Shown here: one piece after another, positions 23,001-33,873 of the stretch | Numbering within the stretch: the stretch's first letter is position 1 | How the letters are laid out: each line of letters begins with the position of its first letter | Origin: Neospora caninum Liverpool | Lineage: Eukaryota > Apicomplexa > Conoidasida > Eucoccidiorida > Sarcocystidae | Length of the DNA: 64,000 nucleotides | NCBI RefSeq assembly: GCF_000208865.1 | Contig: NC_018396.1 | Span: 5,326,514-5,390,513, forward strand | Direction: 5' to 3' | The notes under the pieces: model-generated | What the model was told of the DNA's origin: nothing | Database searches by the model: none | What the model saw: only the letters and a program-made list of their open reading frames with translations | Position numbers and translations under genes: made by a program

Positions 23001-25280
23001 CACGAATAAGTCTTCGATTCTTTCTCTTTCCTACAGTTACCTCGATCAGGCACTTCAGTTTGCTTCGTGGACGCTCCTGCTATGCTCTTGGCCATACGAA
23101 GAGTTGCACCGCGGAGAAAGCATTATAGAATATGATAAATTCTCGCTGCTAGTAAGTCTGCCCGGCAAATATTCACAGTACCAGAGTAACGATTATGAGA
23201 ACCAGGAAGAGTGGGCTGCCATGGCACCAAAGTCTACATCCCACTGCAGATCCAGCTGTCTTCTACTATGAGACAAGCTCCAAGAAAGCAAGCTGGATCT
23301 TGTGTTCTAGACACAGACCGCGGCTTTCACCAGAGACACGAGCTTGAAAGTGTCCACCATCGCACATCCGGTGGCTACCGTGATGCCGAGTTGGGGCCCG
23401 TACAGCTTCATTGACGTCGTTTTTAGGGGGGGGCGGTCCTTGATTCTTAAAAGGGTATCTTCGGCAGCTCGTTCGATAGACGAGGAGAGAAACCGTCTCC
23501 AGTACAGTTAGTACTACTGACAGGTGTCGTCGTGACGCTGCCTCCTGCGCCAATCAAAGACAACTGCACTATCGATCATCCTTTCAGACCGCAAGCTTTA
23601 AGGCTCCAGAGTCAAATGTGAGGCTCTCCAAAGATGAGTGTCGGCACCAGCACCCGAAATAACTATTGATCTGAGTAGTCGCCGTAGGCCTCAGGTTTGA
23701 TGCAAATGCAAGGGGGTGACTGTTCTTTCACCATGTATTTTCGATTTCGAGCAGGATGCTGCCCTGGAATGTTTTCCAGTCAACGATCAGGGCTTTCTAG
23801 AGTCTGTTTCTTCCCTGAACCTTCCTGGCGCGAGCTCTCTACTTTCTGTCATCCTACATTTACTTCTGAGACTTCCACCCAAGACACGAGCACCAATTGC
23901 GAAGAAGGTCAATCTCGTTTTTCGGCCGATGCTTCAGCATTTATCCCGAAGTATCGCTGAAAGAGACCCATATCCCGTTTCGGCGAAGTTCTTTGCCGAG
24001 TCTGCGGAGACCGAGTCTAATGCGCCTAACCAAGAGAGTGAAGGTACCTCAGGTCAGTAGTGAACAGAGTGTACTGTGTCAGAGGAGTTTCGTATAGTGT
24101 GGCAACTACGACGTGCTGAAGACAACTGCAAACAGTAACTTTGGTTTTGAGGAACGGCACATCCTTCTGCCCTCCGATGTCGAAAGCCCGATGCCTCGTG
24201 TTACGTTTGGATCACCCGGAGACCAGCGTGAGCTGAGAGGTTCCCGTGCGTTCTGATGTACTCAGCGGAATCTGCGGGAACAGATGTGAAAGAGCAACAT
24301 ATCGCGGACACACAACCAACGGTCGAGTTTTTGCTGCTCACCCCGTTGTTCATGGGACTGTTGCAGTCCTTATTTGTTGAGGAAGTCAATGAGCCGATTC
24401 CTTGCAAAAGGGAAAGTCTTTCGGACCCTTCTGAGGAAGACGCTCAGAGCCCTAGCGCCTCAGCGACTGATTCAATAATTGAAGCAGGAGTTCAGCAAAC
24501 GCACGCGCTTGTTGGCTTAGGCATCGCCGCTTGTCAATCTCTCATCGACATGTACGAATACTTGCGGCCACTACTGAACACTTGGGACGGTCTGGACTCG
24601 CAGCATTGTTTCGCGCAACACAAGGATGCCAAAGAACCGGTTACGCAGAAACCCTTTTTGCCGTCCAGGGAGTGTCTACCTCCCTCAACAACGGTTAGCC
24701 TAATGCCAGGTTTCGATTTCAGGGGATTTTATTACAGTCTGGTCAGTGCCATGCTGACGTTGCTGGGAGGCATGCGGTTGCGTTCGCTTCCAGAGAGAAG
24801 ATGGAGATTCGCGGAAAACCCCGCAGCGAAGGCTGGTGGCTCAGCGGCGATTGGGGGTCTCGCATCAGCTGCACGGAAACTCCTAGATTTTCAAAAGAAG
24901 GTGAGATTATCGAACGGGGGTGTATCTGTCGGGAAGAGGTCTCACACGGGAAGGCAGACCTACCATGTAGCTGGTATTATCGCTAAACCCAAAAGCAGCT
25001 GGACGAAGCACCATCAAGCCTTCGTCGAACGTGAACTATTTCCCATATTAGCGGTATGTTGTCCATGTTGTGGGATGAACAGGAGTTGACTGAGGGCTGC
25101 TCTTACATCAAGAACGCTGCCAACATCGTGATTCTTCGTGCTGAGCAAGCGTCGGCTCTTCTTGTACGGGAGGGAGCTCAACTCAAGGCCCACCAAGTGC
25201 GCGCGGTCGACGGTGACGCTGATCACACTATAAGTAGTTATTGTCTCTGTACAAGTGATCCGCGATCCAGAACTGTATAA
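20020..25280 (+). CDS. Conserved-looking hypothetical protein, about 799 residues, eight exons
   Basis: I do not recognise the family. Proposed exons: 20020-20409, 20512-21054, 21282-21395, 21692-21798, 23037-23151, 23755-24052, 24266-24900 and 25083-25280. The phases close. The start (gccagaATGCCG) opens a Lys/Arg-rich helix followed by a charged linker (about residues 55-85). The rest is Leu-rich and probably all-helical, with hydrophobic stretches near LASVALFGLG, WTLLLCSWPY and LLSVILHLLLRL that could be buried helices or membrane segments. A low-complexity acidic loop sits in the 24266-24900 exon. The third exon uses a GC donor (CAG|gcaagc at 21396). The last junction is the weakest: its acceptor lacks a pyrimidine tract, and an alternative acceptor at 24999 would end the protein after 11 residues. 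The scaffold-like helical character is visible; the function is unknown. Confidence 0.6.
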
Positions 25281-26180
25281 CTCTAATCGGATGTGGTGTG
25301 CAAGAGCACGACAGCGATTTCTCAAGAAAAGGACACTGCCAAGGGAATGACACGTGTGAACACGGAGTGGCCTCCAGGGGACCGTGGACGAATAGATTCT
25401 TGAACAGACGCGCGCGCCAATCCTGAACGGACCTTGCGTAGCCCGTCCGCAAACTTAGAATCGTGTCAATCCACCAGCTAGATATCTATTTCGTTACAGT
25501 TATACTGGCATAGAGCGATGCAAACACTGCTTCCTTGGGGTAAAGGCTGCGTCGCTCCATCCTTCATAGTATGTTCCTCGTAAACTTAAAACTGGAACTG
25601 AACTTCCTTTGCTTGGACAAGGCAAACTCACGAGCAGTGCAAAGATTTTCTCGACTACAGACCACAGTCAAAGACGTGACCCCCTCCTGTGAAACTGAAC
25701 TAGCCGCTTGTGTGTCGACAATCTGTGGTTGATCCTCACAGATGCCGCCTCGCGTCTGATGCACCAGCCAACAATACTCTTTTCTGAAATAACTTTTAAA
25801 AGGTGTACCCACTTCTTGAACATATTCTTTCGAAGTGTGGGCTGCGGTCTCACGTAGTCAGAGACTCCTGAAGCACTGAACAAGAAAACTTCCCTTGAGG
25901 GGTTCCCTCCTAGAATAAATGTGACTTTCTTAAGGCGAAGTTGCGGAGAATACTCAATTATGTCCGGGGAAGCCGAAGCACACTCGAGAGTCAGAAACGA
26001 TTCAAAGTCAAACTTGCACGAGGGCCTGTGACCGAAAAAAAGAAATTTCGTCGTGAGAGCATCCCTAGGAGAAATATTGATACCCGTCGGAATCTGTCAC
26101 CACGCTGAGGCACCATGATCGCTGGTTTACACCTCTTCACACATTCAAGCAGGGCGCCCTACCAACATGAGAGTGTCCAT
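25281..26180. other. Intergenic, convergent 3' ends; nothing seen
   Basis: This spacer lies between the plus-strand 799-residue gene and the minus-strand repeat protein, so both 3' ends fall here. Short open frames on the minus strand (25564-25883) have no start context, domain or exon signals. Confidence 0.5.
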
Positions 26181-26990
26181 TTACATTTTCTTCCCAACTG
26201 GCATGTGAATGCTCAGTGGCGCCTCAGGATCAAAAACGTTTCCGATAGCAGCAGATTGAGCGACGAAGACCCCGTGCACCGAAGAATTCGCCTGATATTT
26301 TAAGGATTTCAGGAGCAATGAGACTTCCTGCTGTCTCTTAGCCAGCTTGTGGAGGAGCTTGGAGCATTCCTTCAGGGACTTCCGCAGCAGGGAAGCATTT
26401 TCGGACCGCAACGCGCTCGAAAGGTCCACAGGCGTTTCGTGAAACTCAATGAGTTCTAGCAGCTTCTCTGGATGCTGCTCGCTTGGGAGACGCTCCAGCT
26501 CCTGAAATTCGACGGTGAGCTGCTGCTTGAGCTCCTTTAGACTGGTTATCTCTGCCCTGACAACGTGGCGACTCAGTTCCCCCCTCTTGTGCTGTTCCAT
26601 CATCAGTTCCAGTTGCTGCTGTCGGCGTGCCATACGTTGAACAAGTTCCCGATACCTCTGTTGTTTCACGGCCACGTTGTAGTCGCGCAGAAGGTGGCGC
26701 ACGGCATGATCAAGTCTACTGTAATTCCTCCACATCTCAACGAGAGAAGCACTAGCCTTTTTGTATTCATACATGTAGCCCAGTCCAGCTTGGTCAGAGA
26801 CGGCCGGGCGCTTTGCCTCGGATCTGTAGGCATCCGGGCGCTTTGCCTCGGATCTGTAGGCATCCGGGCGCTTTGCCTCGGATCTGTCGGCATCCGGGCG
26901 CTTTGCCTCGGAGCTGTCGGCAGCCGGGGTTGGTTCCCCCCTCGCTACGGCAAGCGAGGAGGCAAGAAGAGCCAACAAAAGAAAGCGCAT
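26181..26990 (-). CDS. Secreted repeat and coiled-coil protein, intronless
   Basis: A 269-residue single-exon frame starting at a well-placed ATG (26990, context ccaagATGC). Residues 1-18 (MRFLLLALLASSLAVARG) form a clear signal peptide with likely cleavage after Gly18. Four decapeptide repeats of the form SEAKRPDAYR follow (about residues 28-67); the last copy has decayed. The remainder (about 80-235) is a charged, Gln/Leu/Arg/Glu-rich helical region with heptad character, typical of coiled coil. No transmembrane segment or known domain is visible. Intronless secreted proteins with this plan are common among coccidian dense-granule, rhoptry or vacuolar proteins, but I cannot assign a compartment. 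I see no RRLxE-type export motif. Confidence 0.8.
   Translation of the reverse strand: MRFLLLALLASSLAVARGEPTPAADSSEAKRPDADRSEAKRPDAYRSEAKRPDAYRSEAKRPAVSDQAGLGYMYEYKKASASLVEMWRNYSRLDHAVRHLLRDYNVAVKQQRYRELVQRMARRQQQLELMMEQHKRGELSRHVVRAEITSLKELKQQLTVEFQELERLPSEQHPEKLLELIEFHETPVDLSSALRSENASLLRKSLKECSKLLHKLAKRQQEVSLLLKSLKYQANSSVHGVFVAQSAAIGNVFDPEAPLSIHMPVGKKM
26804..26923 (-). repeat. Four 30-base tandem repeats encoding a decapeptide
   Basis: Units at 26804-26833, 26834-26863, 26864-26893 and 26894-26923. The first two are identical, the third differs at one or two bases, and the fourth is diverged (GAGCTGTCGGCAG). The period of 30 keeps the frame of the secreted protein. The pattern points to recent duplication from the edge nearest the coiled coil. 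Confidence 0.95.
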
Positions 26991-28420
26991 CTTGGATGAA
27001 GGCGAGGAAAGGAATAAGGTTCTTAATTTACATAAAGAAGTAGCTGCGTGCCTGGTGCCGGGAGAGGTCTAGGAGGGGTGACTGCGTACTGCCTGATGGG
27101 CTTGACACATAGTACGCCAGGACGGGCGGATACGCCGAGTGTGTGACGGCCTGTAGTCCTGTAGTAACTAGAGAAGAGGGTTTAATCGTGACTGATTCCT
27201 CGAAGAACATGCAATACGCTTGCGACGAGAGGGTTCACGACTGAAGATTGAATGTCTCCTGATCATGGACCGCATATCCCCCTCAGCAGCATGCCAACGC
27301 GAAAGTGACCGGCAGTAGCTAGTCGACGGTCTTTCGGTGAGTGCTCAACCTTGGTCGGAGGCGGCAAATTCGGAAAAAAGTGCACGGTGGAATCGGAGAA
27401 AAGAATCAGCGTGGCATCACGTGAGAGGACAAACACAGGTAAAAACGCGTGTTCTTCGGCGTAGTCCACCGACTGCCTATCCCCTCGGCAGTTAGCCCAG
27501 ACAAGGCAGCTGCTGGTCGTCAGCAGCGGCTGTTTTTTCCACGGAGGACAACGGCACCTCAGAGAAGAAAGTCACTGCATCATGAGACGAAGAGTGTCTT
27601 CGCTTTTCCAGCAAAATGCAGCCCCAAGCACGGCCTGAGCGGCGCCAACAGAAAAGGGTTCCGCCACTTGCAGGGAGTGTGGTCTCCTCGGCGAATTCTT
27701 AGCATGCCGCCGACTCAACGGTGGCTCGGCCTTGCTGCCAACCGCTGCAACACCCGGTCGAGCAGCACGGAGCCATTTTCTGCAGAGGAGAGCGGGCAAT
27801 CTACCAGAGTCGCTCTTGATAGTACAGATATCCTCTGTCTCCTTGGTCCTGAAAGCGTCTAAGAACGCTATAGTTGTGTTTCTCTGAACCTCCGAAATGA
27901 AACGGTATATTCACCGTGCTTGGATTCGAAAAGCGGTTGCAAGACATGTCCTGCCGCCTTCGGCGACAGCTAGTTCGGTGAAAGAGCGATCAGTTTCCCG
28001 CGAATGGTAGTGTGGCCTAGCCTTGTTTGTTTACTACAGCTTGACACCCTTCAATGACAGGAGGGCTTCACTTGACGCGTTAAAGGGTCTGGCGTGACGC
28101 AGGATGGCTTTTTTTCGCTGCATCCCTTAACGCGTGGCATATGCAACGCGGCTCTGTGAGGTGACTTGCCTGTCTTGCCTGTGACTCACGTCACACCTTC
28201 GTCCACGCCTCTTGGCCGCCTACGGCTGCGGTGGCTCCGCCCATACATGCCGTTTTCCTAAGAACCAACACAACGCGAGAGCTGCTTTTTCAAAATTCTT
28301 TAGAATAGATGTAGGGTGTTCATAGTGCAACCGAAAGGAATGGTACCGGAACCTCACGACGAGAAATCAGCGCATCTTCCGTTGAGAGCCCCAAAGGTCT
28401 CTTTGCCCACGTCTATTTAG
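26991..28420. other. Intergenic; imperfect hairpin, no gene supported
   Basis: This contains the promoter of the secreted repeat protein. An imperfect inverted repeat (ACGCGTTAAAGGG at 28075-28087, CCCTTAACGCGT at 28124-28135) has a loop of about 36 bases. The plus-strand open frame 27449-27862 (137 codons) has no recognisable feature and I leave it uncalled. Confidence 0.45.
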
Positions 28421-29513
28421 CAGCGGCCCTTTGAAGCGTCCGATTGGGCTGTTTTCTGGTGCCAGCCTTGTGATCAAAATGTTTGCGTACTGTTGTGGGA
28501 TGGGAATGCATCAGGACCGGTGCCATGGTCCTTCTGGAGCAGCGAACCAGATTTGCACATCAAACATGTGTGAGCCGCAGGTTGTCCTCATCGATAACCT
28601 GGAGCTCGCCGTCCACGCAGAGGACCAAGTCGCCTACTATGGCTTCATGAGCTTCAACAGCGCACAGCCGGCGAAGGCGATTGATCGGGTAAGCGAGTCA
28701 CGTCTCTGAAACCGCTTGCCTCTCCATCGACAGGGGACCGATGTGCAGCCTAAAAGTTTGATGCAAAACGGGCCCTTTTGCTTCCTTCGTTTCTCGGCAC
28801 GTTTTCAATGACACGGCCCGACCGGAAGGCCACCCGTGAGGTGCCTCGCTTGTTCCGTTGCGCCGAGAAATGAAGCAAAAGTTCTTTGTGGAATCTCGTA
28901 TCGCGGTGCAGGTTCGCAAGCGGGACCCTCCCGTCAGGACATCGTCTCAGTTTGAGAACTCCGGCAAAGGAAACGACTCGCGAATGTCGTCCGATGCAAC
29001 AGGTATGGTTGCGACACATATATACATGGGCTTCCCACCCTTTTGGGCACGTCCGTTTCACGGGGAAAAATCCTGTGGTGGTTTCGCCTACCTTCTCTCC
29101 GTTACCCTCACGCTCCCCACGGCTCGGTCCGACACATGTTGGCTATACTGGCGTTTTCTTCTGCGCTACGGACTGTGACGCTTGACTCGAGTTGCGCCTT
29201 TCGTTTGCTGCCTCTGTCTGTGAGCAGCCTCAACCACGGAAGAACTCGACGAAGAATCACCGAGGGTCGCCAGCCCACAGCACAGACCGCAGATAACAAA
29301 GGTTGTAGCCTGCCAGCATCGCGCTTCGACTCTGAACGACATCTGTCTATCTGTTCGCCCAATCCCTCGGCATCATTCGCCCCGCGCCGCCAGTGTGGCA
29401 CTATCTACCGCTGCGCGCCGTCAGACTTTGGGGACGGTGCACAGGCATCGCGTCGCCGGTCGTCACTGGGCCCGCTCTCGCATGTCCGTGAAAAGTGAAG
29501 AAGATCGTCATAT
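28421..29513 (+). CDS. Unresolved coding-like stretch, probably two or three exons
   Basis: I do not recognise this gene and cannot close its reading phases. A convincing exon ends at a strong donor (GATCGG|gtaagc, 28688) and reads ...VVLIDNLELAVHAEDQVAYYGF...; an acceptor-like CAG lies just before VVLID at about 28577. A second open segment at about 28868-29003 ends at ACAG|gtatgg. A third starts at an acceptor at 29227 and reads to a stop at 29511-29513 (the Asp/Glu-rich frame), with an Arg/Ser-rich alternative frame ending near 29498. No start codon is secure, and the 28431 frame begins at a TTG. The coordinates cover the coding-like span, not a finished model. Confidence 0.3.
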
Positions 29514-30053
29514 GTCAGACTAGGCTCTCATGTTGTTCCCGAGGTCTCAGAAACTTGAACGCGGAGGTAGAATGACGGAGCTCAGGTCCCCCATGACCCT
29601 TCTGGGGACTTAAATGTGCGGATTCGATGCTAGAGCCGAAGCGCAGCTGCACCAGTCTAGAGCTCCAGGGGTTTTTTGGTTTCGCGTGCGGCGTCCATCT
29701 AGGTATACCTATGTTGTCGGAGCGCCTGCTACGAGTATCATTTGAAGTACACAAGCAGGACCACAGTGCAGTCACGTGTTCCGTCAACGCAACTGAATGC
29801 TTGATTCTGATTGAACCGCCGGAGGTCGGGTCCTGTCGAAAAACCTCTTGAATTTCATTGTTTCAGCCACTCTCTCGAGTTACCCAGCCCAACTACGTGA
29901 TACAGGTGCTTGGATACCGTACCCTTTGAAAGCCAACAAGAAGGCCACAGTGCGGATATACACCCGCGGCAGAGGTGCCTGCTCGGACCTCTCGGGACTG
30001 AGGGTGTCAGACTGGTGGCTAGTGTGAGGAGAAAGGACGTCAACGTTCTCGTC
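29514..30053. other. Intergenic; nothing seen
   Basis: This spacer carries the 3' ends of the unresolved plus-strand stretch and of the minus-strand coiled-coil gene. I see no repeat, RNA gene or coding signal. Confidence 0.5.
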
Positions 30054-33014
30054 TTACACAGCGATAGGAAGCCCTTCAAAAAATTGTTTTGTGTCAATGT
30101 TCCCGATCTCATAAAACCGATCCACCGGGTAAATGTCATCGGTCAGTCGCGTAAATACCGGTGACACAAAGCTTTCTGTGCTTCCGTGACTCAAGGGTCC
30201 TCCCTCTGACCGTACTGGCGAAGGGCGACCTGTGAGAGATACCTTAACTTTGGGATCACTGACGCTGTTTTGAGACGGTGGCTGTGAAGTTACCAGAACG
30301 TGTGAATTCCTCCTGCGTCTGCTCACGCTCGCCACAGGGAAGCCTCTCGGGCAAATGCATCGCGGTGAAAATGGTGAGGAGGAGTGGGACCGCCTACAGC
30401 TTATCGGAACCATATGCCTTCGGCGCGCAGCTTTCCTTTTGCCGTGCGTGCATCGCTCGCGGGTGATAGGCTCTGCCACGTCAACATGGAGGACAGTGAA
30501 CTCATCGGCAAGGCGCGCCTCTGCCAGTGCGAGAGCCTCTTCCTTGTCGTCGATGGCACTTAGCAGCTTGTTTTTCATTATTTTTGCTTCTTCGCGGAAA
30601 GTCTGGTATTCAGCGACGGATGCCTGCAAAGTCTGCTGAAGGTCTTCCCTTTCGCATCGAAGAATGGCAAGCTCCGCCTCTCGGTGATGCGCGGTGGCAA
30701 TCTTGTCTCTCAGGTCCGACTGGAGCTCTCCAGCTAGCGCTTTGTAGGACTCAGCTGACGCCTTGAGTTCGGCAATTGTTTTAGCGCTCTGTCGGTCTCT
30801 AGCCCGGGCGTGCTCCACTTCACTCCGCAGGCGTGCAGTCCTGTCTTCCCAACACTGTCGCTGGGTCTCCAGTCCACTGGCGAAATCTTCCTTCCCCATT
30901 GCAGCCATTTCTCGGAGCTGCTGAGCGTACCTCTTGTGACTGTCGAGAGCTCGCTTGTGTTCCAGAAGCGTCTGCTGGATCTTTGCCTGATGGCTCCTCT
31001 CCAAAACTTGAACCTCTAGAAGATGCTCGTGGTGCACTCTGTTGAGTCGCTCTCCGAGGCTGGCCAATGTCGCACGAAGCCTATCGACTTCCAAGCTTCT
31101 GTCCATTAGCTCTTTCTTAATAGATAGAGCGTTAGCCTTCTGCGTTGCCTCCACGTGTGCGCATTCAGCATCTTTCTGGCGCTCGGTATCATGTAAGACC
31201 CGAGCATGTTGGGATTCCTTGTCTCGCAATTCCTTGCGGAGAGTGAGAATTTCTTCTTGAGCTTGTTTTATCGCTTCGCTGTCTTCCTCGTAACGCGCCT
31301 GCAGGAGACGGAGCTGGGCCGTGTACTGCTGGTCGAGTTCCTGTGCATGCTGCTTAGCAGCCACCGTTTTTCGAACCTCTCTGGAAACTTCCAGTTGCCT
31401 TTCTTCTTCCGCTTGCTCCAGCTGTGCTCTTGCGTGCTTCAGCTGTGTCTGAAGCGCACATACCAAGAGCTGGTGTTCTCTGTCCGTACTTTCTTTCTCA
31501 CTCTGTTGGGCGCGTGAGTATGCCTGCTCCTCGGCGGTCCGGCGTTCGGATCGTTTCTTTTCTTCCGCAAGCTCAGCTCGGACCGACGAAAGAGTCCTGG
31601 TGGTCTTTCTCAACAGGCCTTGCAGCTCTTCCACAAATAACTGGATTTCCTCCAACCGTTGGAGCCCTACCTCCTTTTGACGCTGCTCATCTTGTAGGCG
31701 CTCATTGAGCATCCGAACCGTCGACACCTTCGACTCCAAATGACGCACCACCTGACTGTGCTGATTGACTAACTCTTCATGGGCAAACGAGGCTATTTTC
31801 CTTGTCATATCGCACTGCACTCCTCTCTGGCACCGTCCCGCTCGTTTAGTTTGCGTCCTGACATCTGCTGTCGCCGTGCGGGTCTGAACGGACTTGTTCA
31901 AACCCCGCGCTGGAAGCCGCGTTTGCACTTCCTGACTTACTACGTCGTTTTGTGGACGGGCATCCATCACTCTGTTGGAGACGATTCGTGTGTTGGCGTG
32001 CATACGGTGTAGCTCCCAGGCGTCGTAGTCACTCATACTCTCAGGAAAAATTTGTAGACTTCTTCCGGTCTGATCCGGGCACGCGTCCCCCGCGTATCCC
32101 TCCTGCTCTGCCTCGAATATGCCTGACGGACAGGGTCCCTTGCTGTGATCTTGAAAGGGAAAGGTCTCCGTCACGGTGTCTACTGTTCCGTGGCCCGCGC
32201 CCTTGGACGCGCTACTGGGCTCGCAGATAGACGCTCCGCTGCTGGGGCCCTCGCCCGAGTCGTTACCTAAACTGAGTGAGGTGCCCGTTGACATCGCTTC
32301 AATAGCGCTTCGGAGGACAATGCAGGGGTACGGTTTCTCCGGGTCTGATCCCCCCACGATGCCGAAAAGCACACCTTCTTCGCCCTCAGCAAGCGGTGCT
32401 ACGTTCCTGTCTTCAGACTCAGTGTTGGACAATGCCGATGCGGGCGTCAATCGGGACGCGGAGGAGCCTCGTGAGATTGGATGCTGGCTATTCTGGCTAC
32501 TGAAAGAGCTCTGAATGTCACGACCATTTCGGTTTCCATAGCTTGGTGGAGGTGTGCCCGCACTGGAGTCCGTTCTCGGATCTGTGACTTGGTCAATTCC
32601 AAAGTTGTTACTGCCTACGCTCGACACAGCGCATGAAAACGTCGGGCAAAGGAACCGCTGTGTGCATGTTGGCTCCTCGTGCTCGTCAGGTCCTCCGAGC
32701 GGACTTGCCTCCTCGGATACGAAACTGTTTTCGTTGCGTGGCGAAGCGTTTGAATCTGAGGATGTTCGCCGGCATAGAGGGTAGGAGTAGCTGAAGCATT
32801 GCCCAGAAGGACCACTCCCTGTGGTCCTCTCACAGTGAACGGAGTGATTTGGGCGGCCTTGGAGCACTGCTGGGAGCTCGCCCTTCTTCCCGTTGCCGTG
32901 TGCGTCGTGACACTCAAACACATCCGGCGTTTGAGGCTCAATGTCACCGCTGATCGACCCCGAATGTCTTGCCGCACCGAAGTGAGGACTGCTATCTCCG
33001 TCGAAATCGTCCAT
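30054..33014 (-). CDS. 986-residue coiled-coil protein, intronless
   Basis: A single open frame from ATG at 33014 (accaatATGG) to a stop at 30054. About residues 1-400 are Ser/Gly/Pro-rich and probably disordered. About 420-845 are an almost unbroken Gln/Glu/Lys/Arg/Leu heptad region (for example EELVNQHSQVVRHLE, QLRLLQARYEEDSEA), predicted as a long coiled coil. The last 140 residues are basic and Ser-rich, then end in a more ordered segment around DDIYPVDRFYEIGNID. There is no signal peptide, transmembrane segment or enzyme domain. Proteins of this build in coccidia often sit in the apical complex, centrosome or inner membrane complex, which is a guess here. An intron between the coiled coil and the tail is possible but not required by the frame. 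Confidence 0.75.
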   Translation of the reverse strand: MDDFDGDSSPHFGAARHSGSISGDIEPQTPDVFECHDAHGNGKKGELPAVLQGRPNHSVHCERTTGSGPSGQCFSYSYPLCRRTSSDSNASPRNENSFVSEEASPLGGPDEHEEPTCTQRFLCPTFSCAVSSVGSNNFGIDQVTDPRTDSSAGTPPPSYGNRNGRDIQSSFSSQNSQHPISRGSSASRLTPASALSNTESEDRNVAPLAEGEEGVLFGIVGGSDPEKPYPCIVLRSAIEAMSTGTSLSLGNDSGEGPSSGASICEPSSASKGAGHGTVDTVTETFPFQDHSKGPCPSGIFEAEQEGYAGDACPDQTGRSLQIFPESMSDYDAWELHRMHANTRIVSNRVMDARPQNDVVSQEVQTRLPARGLNKSVQTRTATADVRTQTKRAGRCQRGVQCDMTRKIASFAHEELVNQHSQVVRHLESKVSTVRMLNERLQDEQRQKEVGLQRLEEIQLFVEELQGLLRKTTRTLSSVRAELAEEKKRSERRTAEEQAYSRAQQSEKESTDREHQLLVCALQTQLKHARAQLEQAEEERQLEVSREVRKTVAAKQHAQELDQQYTAQLRLLQARYEEDSEAIKQAQEEILTLRKELRDKESQHARVLHDTERQKDAECAHVEATQKANALSIKKELMDRSLEVDRLRATLASLGERLNRVHHEHLLEVQVLERSHQAKIQQTLLEHKRALDSHKRYAQQLREMAAMGKEDFASGLETQRQCWEDRTARLRSEVEHARARDRQSAKTIAELKASAESYKALAGELQSDLRDKIATAHHREAELAILRCEREDLQQTLQASVAEYQTFREEAKIMKNKLLSAIDDKEEALALAEARLADEFTVLHVDVAEPITRERCTHGKRKAARRRHMVPISCRRSHSSSPFSPRCICPRGFPVASVSRRRRNSHVLVTSQPPSQNSVSDPKVKVSLTGRPSPVRSEGGPLSHGSTESFVSPVFTRLTDDIYPVDRFYEIGNIDTKQFFEGLPIAV

Positions 33015-33873
33015 ATTGGTCTTCTGTGTTGTAAGGTAATGGAAATAGGATACAGACCAGGAGCGGTCCTAACGAAACGGCAGGGCGTCGCGCTAACTGC
33101 CAACACGATGGCCTCAACACGAGAGTCAGAGGGTGAATTGCCTCTGTATAGTAGACAGTTTCGATCTTTGGTAGATTTCGCCCCACTATGGCGAACTTGA
33201 TTTGGCGTTAGCTGTCTCCGGCACGCTACTTTGGGACCCAGCGGGTACATTTCTGATTCGGCTGTATGCGTTTGCGTGTTGCAGCCCGACGGAGAGAAGC
33301 CCCCGAATACGTGACGTGCACAACGGAGAGATCTGACTGCTGGAGATGACCAAAGGGGAAAGCGCTTTCCAAAACATAGGCAACTTCAGAAACACAGGAG
33401 CACCACGTTAGAGCTCACATACACCGAGTTTTGATGTCTCCTAGCAGTCTGACTTGCCAGCGTTGGACGCAAGATTGGCTAAAACGCATCGCATGTGTAA
33501 AACCAAACCTTAGATACGGGTCCTGCAAGAGAATCTTCAGCGATTGGCCTCGTTTTGAGTTTTGGCTATTCGACGTCAAAGCCCGCATTGCGATCATCTT
33601 CAGCCCCGTGCTCGCTGCGAGTGACCGTCGCAAATTCGGTCGCACATCGGTGTAGAAAAGTCGACATAACCCATCTTAAAAACATGTGCGCGTGCAGTCC
33701 GACAAACAAAAAATTAGAGAAACTAGGTTCAGTTCGAACGAAACTCTGCGTCAGAGAACACGGTAAGTGATCAAGGCGCAGGCGTCTGTGCAACTCATCT
33801 ACCACCTTTAGAGTCATCAGTCCATGTTTTACCCGCGAAGGGGCGTGCACATCACACTAGGAAGCGTTATCAT
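33015..33873. other. Intergenic, promoter side of the coiled-coil gene
   Basis: No coding signal is seen. The stretch lies between the coiled-coil start at 33014 and the stop of the small exon at 33874, so it should hold the promoter of the former and the 3' region of the latter. Confidence 0.45.

Noticed and set aside
27449..27862. Plus-strand 137-codon frame
   Set aside because: It has no signal peptide, domain, splice context or biased composition, and random open frames of this size occur in the window.
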